64,000 nucleotides of DNA. Source: Salipaludibacillus keqinensis. GTDB taxonomy: Bacteria; Bacillota; Bacilli; Bacillales; Salisediminibacteriaceae. The position numbers and the translations under genes are program-made. Shown here piece after piece: positions 59,892-64,000 of this stretch. The notes under the pieces were generated by a model. That model searched no databases and was not told where the DNA came from. It saw nothing but the letters and a program-made list of their open reading frames with translations. The DNA is taken from assembly GCF_003226325.1 (NCBI RefSeq), contig NZ_PDOD01000001.1:868001-932000 (forward strand), written 5' to 3'. The first letter of the stretch is position 1, and each line of letters begins with the position of its first letter.

Positions 59892-60335
59892 ATGATAGAT
59901 CATTCAGATGCTCAACTCTTAAACATATTACAAGAAGATGGAAGAATTACGTTAAGTGAATTGTCGAAAAAATTAAATCTAAGTCGTCCAAGTGTAAGAG
60001 AGAGATTAAACCGTCTTCAAGAAGCTGGCGTAATTGAAGGTATTAGCGCTAGAGTATCTTATCCTAAAGTTGGAAGACATATCATTACGTTTATCCAAAT
60101 GAGCGATATGAAAGTTCCTTATTTAACATTTGAAAAGTTCTCTGCAGAAAATCCAGATATTCTAGAATGCCATCGCATTACCGGATCCATTAGTTATATG
60201 TTAAAGGCAGCAGTAAAAGATATGAATCATTTAGAGAAACTCATTGATGAATTAGTCAATTACGGAATCGTCAATACTTCGATCGTTGTGAAATCACCCA
60301 CCTTATCTAAAGTTGTCGTACCTATTGTAGGGTAA
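59892..60335 (+). CDS. Lrp/AsnC-family regulator
   Basis: A 147-residue regulator: HTH at about 8-55 (AQLLNILQEDGRITLSELSKKLNLSRPSVRERLNRLQEAGVIEG) followed by the RAM/AsnC effector domain. ATG 59892 follows AAGGAGG by six bases, so the 19 upstream in-frame codons are excluded. It precedes, in the same direction, the genes of a 2-oxoacid dehydrogenase complex, and would normally respond to an amino acid; control of that complex is likely by position. Confidence 0.9.
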   Translation: MIDHSDAQLLNILQEDGRITLSELSKKLNLSRPSVRERLNRLQEAGVIEGISARVSYPKVGRHIITFIQMSDMKVPYLTFEKFSAENPDILECHRITGSISYMLKAAVKDMNHLEKLIDELVNYGIVNTSIVVKSPTLSKVVVPIVG

Positions 60336-60651
60336 GGGCAGGATAGAAAGTCCACGATAAAACGTTATGATAAATACTGAAATTTGCCTGGCCTAGTATG
60401 TATTTAAATACTTATGTCAGGCTTTTTCATGTATTCGTGGTGCTATGTAAGTGAATTGAAAATAAAAAAAAGAATAATGACAATAAAACCAATGTAGTTT
60501 CAATCTGTAAATAATTTGCTGATTTTTTTTCCGAAAGAGAAAAAAAGACGGAGATATGCATTCTTAATATTATATACATTATTTATTGGAAAATTTAGAA
60601 TTATTATATAAATAAAAATTGGAAAATCACCTGTGGAAGGGGTATTTACTC
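60336..60651. terminator. Gap with terminator between Lrp gene and E1-alpha
   Basis: GCCTG (60386-60390) and CAGGC (60418-60422) close a hairpin that has an inner GTATTTAAATAC palindrome, followed by TTTTT. It is probably an Lrp-gene terminator. From 60560 to 60620 lies a very A+T-rich run (ATTATATACATTAT) likely holding the promoter of the dehydrogenase operon. No other gene. Confidence 0.65.
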
Positions 60652-61749
60652 ATGATAAATAGTAAAGAAATAGAATCTTTGCACGTTGAATCAGACGAAT
60701 TATATCAAGTGTTGTCCATTGAGGGAGATAGTTTAATAAATTTGCCACAAAATATGGATTCTCACCTTATGTTAGAGATGTATAAGAAAATGGTCAGCTG
60801 TCGTGAATTTGATGAAAAAGCAATGAAATTACAACGACAAGGTAGACTTGGAACTTACGCCTCTTTTAAAGGACAAGAAGCCTCTCAAGTCGGTAGCAGT
60901 ATAGCCCTTGAATTTTCAGATTGGATGTTTCCAACTTACCGTGATCATGCAGCAACTCATACCCATGGGCAAAAATGGAGCACGATTTTTTTATATTGGA
61001 TGGGGCACATTGATGGGTCGATCTGTCCTGAAGGTAAAAAAATACTCCCTCCATCCGTTCCCATCGCAACTCAACTACTCCATGCTGTTGGGACGGCTTG
61101 GGCAGATAAATTAAAAGGGGAAGAGAACGTAAGCATAGTATATTTCGGCGATGGGGCTACTTCAGAAGGTGATTTCCATGAAGCATTGAATTTTTCAGGT
61201 GTTTTCCAAACGCCAACGGTATTCTTTTGCCAAAATAACCAATTCGCCATTAGTGTGCCATTTGAAAAACAATCCGCTTCTAAAACAATTAAACAACGAG
61301 CTCACGCTTATGATATGAAAGGTGTTCGGATTGATGGTAATGATATCTTCGCCGTTTATCTAACGGTAAAAGAAGCTGTCGACAGAGCTCGTAACGGTGG
61401 GGGTCCGACATTAATTGAAGCTGTGACAACACGGTATGGTTCACATACGACAGCAGACGATTCGAAAAAATACAGAAATCAGGAAAAAATAGAGAAAGAC
61501 TGGCCGACGACTCAAGATCCTATTCCTAGATTAGAGAAATATTTAAGGAAGAATCATTTATTAGATAAGGAAACAGAAGATGAGATGAAGAGAGAAATAA
61601 AAAAAGAAATTGATGAAGCATTAAGTATTGCAGAGAATTATCCGAAAGCTACAACCAAGCAGATGTTTGAACATGTCTATGCAGTCAACACCGCTACAAT
61701 AAAAAAACAAGAAGAAGAGTTTCTTCATTTGTTAGGCGAGGAGAGATAA
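60652..61749 (+). CDS. 2-oxoacid dehydrogenase E1 component, alpha subunit
   Basis: A 365-residue thiamine-diphosphate subunit. It has the catalytic and TPP-binding motifs: MYKKMVSCREFDEKAMKLQRQGRLG, GDGATSEGDFHEALNFSG...FFCQNNQFAIS (GDG...NN), and RYGSHTTADDSKKYRN (phosphorylation loop region). The substrate may be pyruvate, a branched-chain or an aryl-2-oxo acid. ATG 60652 is nine bases after GGAAGGGG; TTG 60619 is rejected. It is followed by E1-beta after one base. Confidence 0.92.
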   Translation: MINSKEIESLHVESDELYQVLSIEGDSLINLPQNMDSHLMLEMYKKMVSCREFDEKAMKLQRQGRLGTYASFKGQEASQVGSSIALEFSDWMFPTYRDHAATHTHGQKWSTIFLYWMGHIDGSICPEGKKILPPSVPIATQLLHAVGTAWADKLKGEENVSIVYFGDGATSEGDFHEALNFSGVFQTPTVFFCQNNQFAISVPFEKQSASKTIKQRAHAYDMKGVRIDGNDIFAVYLTVKEAVDRARNGGGPTLIEAVTTRYGSHTTADDSKKYRNQEKIEKDWPTTQDPIPRLEKYLRKNHLLDKETEDEMKREIKKEIDEALSIAENYPKATTKQMFEHVYAVNTATIKKQEEEFLHLLGEER

Positions 61750-61750
61750 T

Positions 61751-62737
61751 ATGACACAAGAAAAATTAACGATGTTACAAGCGATAAATCAAACATTAGA
61801 TCAAGTGTTAGAAACGAAAGAAGAAGTCATGCTATTAGGAGAAGACATTGGTAAAAATGGCGGTGTTTTTCGCGCTACAGAAGGGTTATTTGAGAAGTAT
61901 GGAGGAGATAGAGTTGTTGATACGCCCCTTGCTGAATCTGGAATTATCGGCTCATCTATAGGGTTAGCGTTAAATGGAAAGATCCCCATTGTTGAAATTC
62001 AATTTTTAGCCTTTATATATCCAGGTTTTGAACAATTAGTCTCTCATGCAGCAAGAATGCGGTACCGAACAAGAGGTCAATTTTCCGTTCCATTCGTTAT
62101 TAGAACGCCATATGGAGCAGGAATAAGAGGACCTGAATTACACTCAGAAAGTGTTGAATCTTTTTTTGTTCAGACTCCTGGACTTAAGGTGGTAGCTCCC
62201 AGTACGCCTCATGATGCAAAAGGGCTCCTCATTTCAGCAATTGAGGATCCAGATCCAGTTATTTTCTTGGAAGATACAAAGCTTTATCGTGCCTTTAAAG
62301 AAGAAGTTCCTCAAGAGATGTATAGAATACCCATTGGTAAAGCGAATGTTGTAAAAGAAGGGGAAGATCTTTCAATTATCGCATGGGGAGGCATGGTTAG
62401 AGAAGCTATGAAAGCTGCTGATAAGTTGGAAAAATCAAAAGGGTGGAAATGTGAAGTGATTGATTTAAGAAGTATTTCTCCTTTAGATGAGGAGACGATC
62501 ATTCATTCCGTAAAAAAGACCGGAAGAGCCATGGTCGTGCACGAAGCTCATAAAACAGGAGGCTTAGGTGGCGAAATCACTGCAATCATAAATGAAAACG
62601 CTCTCATTTATTTAAAGGCACCTGTAAAACGTGTAGCAGGGTTTGATATTCCCGTCCCGTCATTCACATTGGAAGATCAGTATTTACCTAACGCGTTACG
62701 TATAGAGCAAGGAATTAACGAAACAATAACTTTCTAA
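61751..62737 (+). CDS. 2-oxoacid dehydrogenase E1 component, beta subunit
   Basis: A 328-residue subunit pairing with E1-alpha: GEDIGKNGGVFRATEGLFEKYGGDRVVDTPLAESGIIGSSIGLALNG is the conserved start, ending in DIPVPSFTLEDQYLPNALRI. It completes the TPP site and contacts E2. Starts two bases after the E1-alpha stop codon, so translation is coupled. Sequence type (Bacillus PdhB/BkdAB-like) does not settle the substrate. Confidence 0.93.
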   Translation: MTQEKLTMLQAINQTLDQVLETKEEVMLLGEDIGKNGGVFRATEGLFEKYGGDRVVDTPLAESGIIGSSIGLALNGKIPIVEIQFLAFIYPGFEQLVSHAARMRYRTRGQFSVPFVIRTPYGAGIRGPELHSESVESFFVQTPGLKVVAPSTPHDAKGLLISAIEDPDPVIFLEDTKLYRAFKEEVPQEMYRIPIGKANVVKEGEDLSIIAWGGMVREAMKAADKLEKSKGWKCEVIDLRSISPLDEETIIHSVKKTGRAMVVHEAHKTGGLGGEITAIINENALIYLKAPVKRVAGFDIPVPSFTLEDQYLPNALRIEQGINETITF

Positions 62738-62756
62738 GTATAAAGGAGAAAGATAT

Positions 62757-64000
62757 ATGATAGATTTTAAATTGCCCGATGTGGGAGAAGGAATGCATGA
62801 AGGTGAAATTTTGAAATGGTTTGTAAAAGAAGGAGACGTGGTCAAGCAAGATGAACCAGTATTGGAGGTTCAGACAGATAAAGTGAATGCTGAACTGACT
62901 TCCCCAGTTAGTGGACAAATAAAGAAAATACTTTATTTAGAAGGTGAAGTAGCGGAAGTTGGTTCCACCTTATTTAAAATTGAGGACGGATCAACATCTT
63001 CGGAAGCAGCATCGAGAAGTTCTGATGAGAATGAAACCATCTCTAGGCAAGAGACTGGAGATCGGGGCCAATCATCTATAAATAGGGGATCGTCTGGCAA
63101 AATAAAAGGGTTAGCCACTCCATATGTAAGACAGTTAGCTAGAGAGATGAACATAAGAATTGACGATTTGCAAGGTACAGGTCCCGCAGGAAGAATTTTA
63201 GAAAGCGATCTGCAAAGTTATTCTAAAGAATCGCCTTCTGATCATCATACTGAAAAGAAAGAAAAAGAAGAATCACATGAACCTAAGCCAAAGAATCGAT
63301 CTACTCCTGAGACAAGTGAAAATAGCGAGTTGAATAGAGAAAAAAGAATCCCTTTTAATGGCATTCGCAAAAAAATAGCCGATCATATGAAAAAATCTGT
63401 GCAAATCATTCCACATGTCACCCATGTAGAAGAAATTGAAATGGATGAAATGATAATGATAAAAGATGAACTCAAATATTACTATCAGAACCAAAATATC
63501 AAAGTGACGTTATTACCTTTCTTTATTAAAGCTGTTGTAACCGCTTTAAAAGACTTTGAAACATTCAATGCATCGATTGATGATGAGACGAATGAGATCA
63601 TTCTTAAAGAGTATTACCATATTGGGTTAGCAACGGATACAAAGGAAGGATTGATCGTACCAGTTATTAAAGATGCCGATAAAAAGAGTCTAGTAGACAT
63701 TGCAAAAGAGATAACCAATCTTTCACACAAAGCAAAAAATGGTGAGTTGAAATTAGAAGAGATCAAAGGAAGTACTTTTACCATTAGTAATGTTGGTCCA
63801 TTAGGAAGCCTACAAGCGACGCCTATTATCAATCATCCAGAGGTCGGTATTTTAGCGATGCATAAAATGAAGCAGCAAAATGTTGTAAGGAATAATGAAA
63901 GTGTGATCAGACAAATGTTGAATGTCTCATTATCATTTGATCACCGTCTGAATGATGGAGCAACAGCTGTACGCTTTACTAATAAAATGAAAGAATTAAT
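62757..64000 (+). CDS. 2-oxoacid dehydrogenase E2 component (dihydrolipoamide acyltransferase), 3' end outside window
   Basis: The frame is open from ATG 62757 (AAAGGAG ahead) to the window edge, about 414 residues. N-terminal lipoyl domain (1-80) with Lys about 42 in VQTDKVNA; acidic/Ser linker; E3-binding domain about 118-155 (ATPYVRQLAREMNIRIDDLQGTGPAGRILESDL); catalytic domain from about 195 with the active His-Asp in SFDHRLNDG near 394. A short tail is missing. E3 is expected beyond the edge. Single lipoyl domain fits BKD-like or acetoin-type E2 rather than multi-lipoyl PDH. Confidence 0.93.
   Translation, partial: MIDFKLPDVGEGMHEGEILKWFVKEGDVVKQDEPVLEVQTDKVNAELTSPVSGQIKKILYLEGEVAEVGSTLFKIEDGSTSSEAASRSSDENETISRQETGDRGQSSINRGSSGKIKGLATPYVRQLAREMNIRIDDLQGTGPAGRILESDLQSYSKESPSDHHTEKKEKEESHEPKPKNRSTPETSENSELNREKRIPFNGIRKKIADHMKKSVQIIPHVTHVEEIEMDEMIMIKDELKYYYQNQNIKVTLLPFFIKAVVTALKDFETFNASIDDETNEIILKEYYHIGLATDTKEGLIVPVIKDADKKSLVDIAKEITNLSHKAKNGELKLEEIKGSTFTISNVGPLGSLQATPIINHPEVGILAMHKMKQQNVVRNNESVIRQMLNVSLSFDHRLNDGATAVRFTNKMKEL

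Noticed and set aside
1-64000. tRNA, rRNA, complete insertion sequence or prophage
   Set aside because: No transposase or integrase gene, no tRNA-like cloverleaf and no rRNA sequence was recognised on either strand.

Overview
The window looks like the chromosome of a Bacillaceae bacterium, probably a salt- or alkali-tolerant Bacillus relative. The evidence is AGGAGG-type ribosome binding sites, frequent GTG and TTG starts, sigma-A promoters (TTGACA-17-TATTAT), a cre-like site, a class D sortase with an LPATA substrate, and Bacillus-type Hyp, Hpa and 2-oxoacid dehydrogenase proteins. No rRNA, tRNA, CRISPR array or complete insertion sequence was seen.

Layout. 1-4.9 kb: nitrate import and assimilatory nitrite reduction (narK-like gene, then the large nitrite reductase subunit, cut by the left edge), with a divergent TetR regulator. 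5-6.4 kb: decayed DNA holding two broken small genes. 6.4-9.4 kb: a lantibiotic-immunity-type ABC exporter (ATPase and two permeases) ending in an XRE regulator, then a separate small membrane protein whose promoter lies under a perfect dyad. 9.7-14.5 kb: a response regulator, sensor kinase, MMPL exporter and small membrane protein in one operon. 14.8-19.3 kb: a 1261-residue superfamily 1 helicase with a long inserted coiled coil, overlapping a winged-helix-like partner gene.

19.5-28.7 kb: a self-contained uptake [NiFe] hydrogenase cluster, hypA-hypB-hypF-hypC-hypD-hypE, a cytochrome b5-like protein, small subunit, large subunit and maturation protease. The small subunit has no Tat signal and carries the CSGN motif of group 2 (HupS-like) enzymes, so the enzyme should be cytoplasmic. 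The b5-like protein is the obvious electron-transfer candidate.

28.8-41.5 kb: mainly single genes: secreted subtilisin, toxin-regulator-like coiled-coil protein, formate/nitrite channel, membrane protein, phosphotransferase, L,D-transpeptidase, two VOC proteins, GPH sugar symporter, class D sortase with its LPATA/excalibur substrate, and an NAD(P)-binding protein. From 19.3 to 41.7 kb nearly every gap carries a short hairpin repeat with a constant GGGACGGTTCT core. Two copies adjoin arrays of TATAGCGC spaced every 21 bp.

41.9-49.0 kb: a TRAP transporter under a promoter overlapped by a cre-like site, an MFS transporter and two tandem RCC1 beta-propeller genes flanked by a second repeat family (GGGACAG...CTGTCCC). 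49.0-59.4 kb: 4-hydroxyphenylacetate (homoprotocatechuate) catabolism: hpaF, two hpaG-type genes, GntR and LysR regulators, then divergently hpaE, hpaB, hpaD, a FAD-synthetase-like gene and a DapA-family aldolase. No hpaC, hpaH or classical hpaI is visible. 59.9-64.0 kb: an Lrp/AsnC regulator followed by E1-alpha, E1-beta and E2 of a 2-oxoacid dehydrogenase complex, E2 being cut by the right edge.
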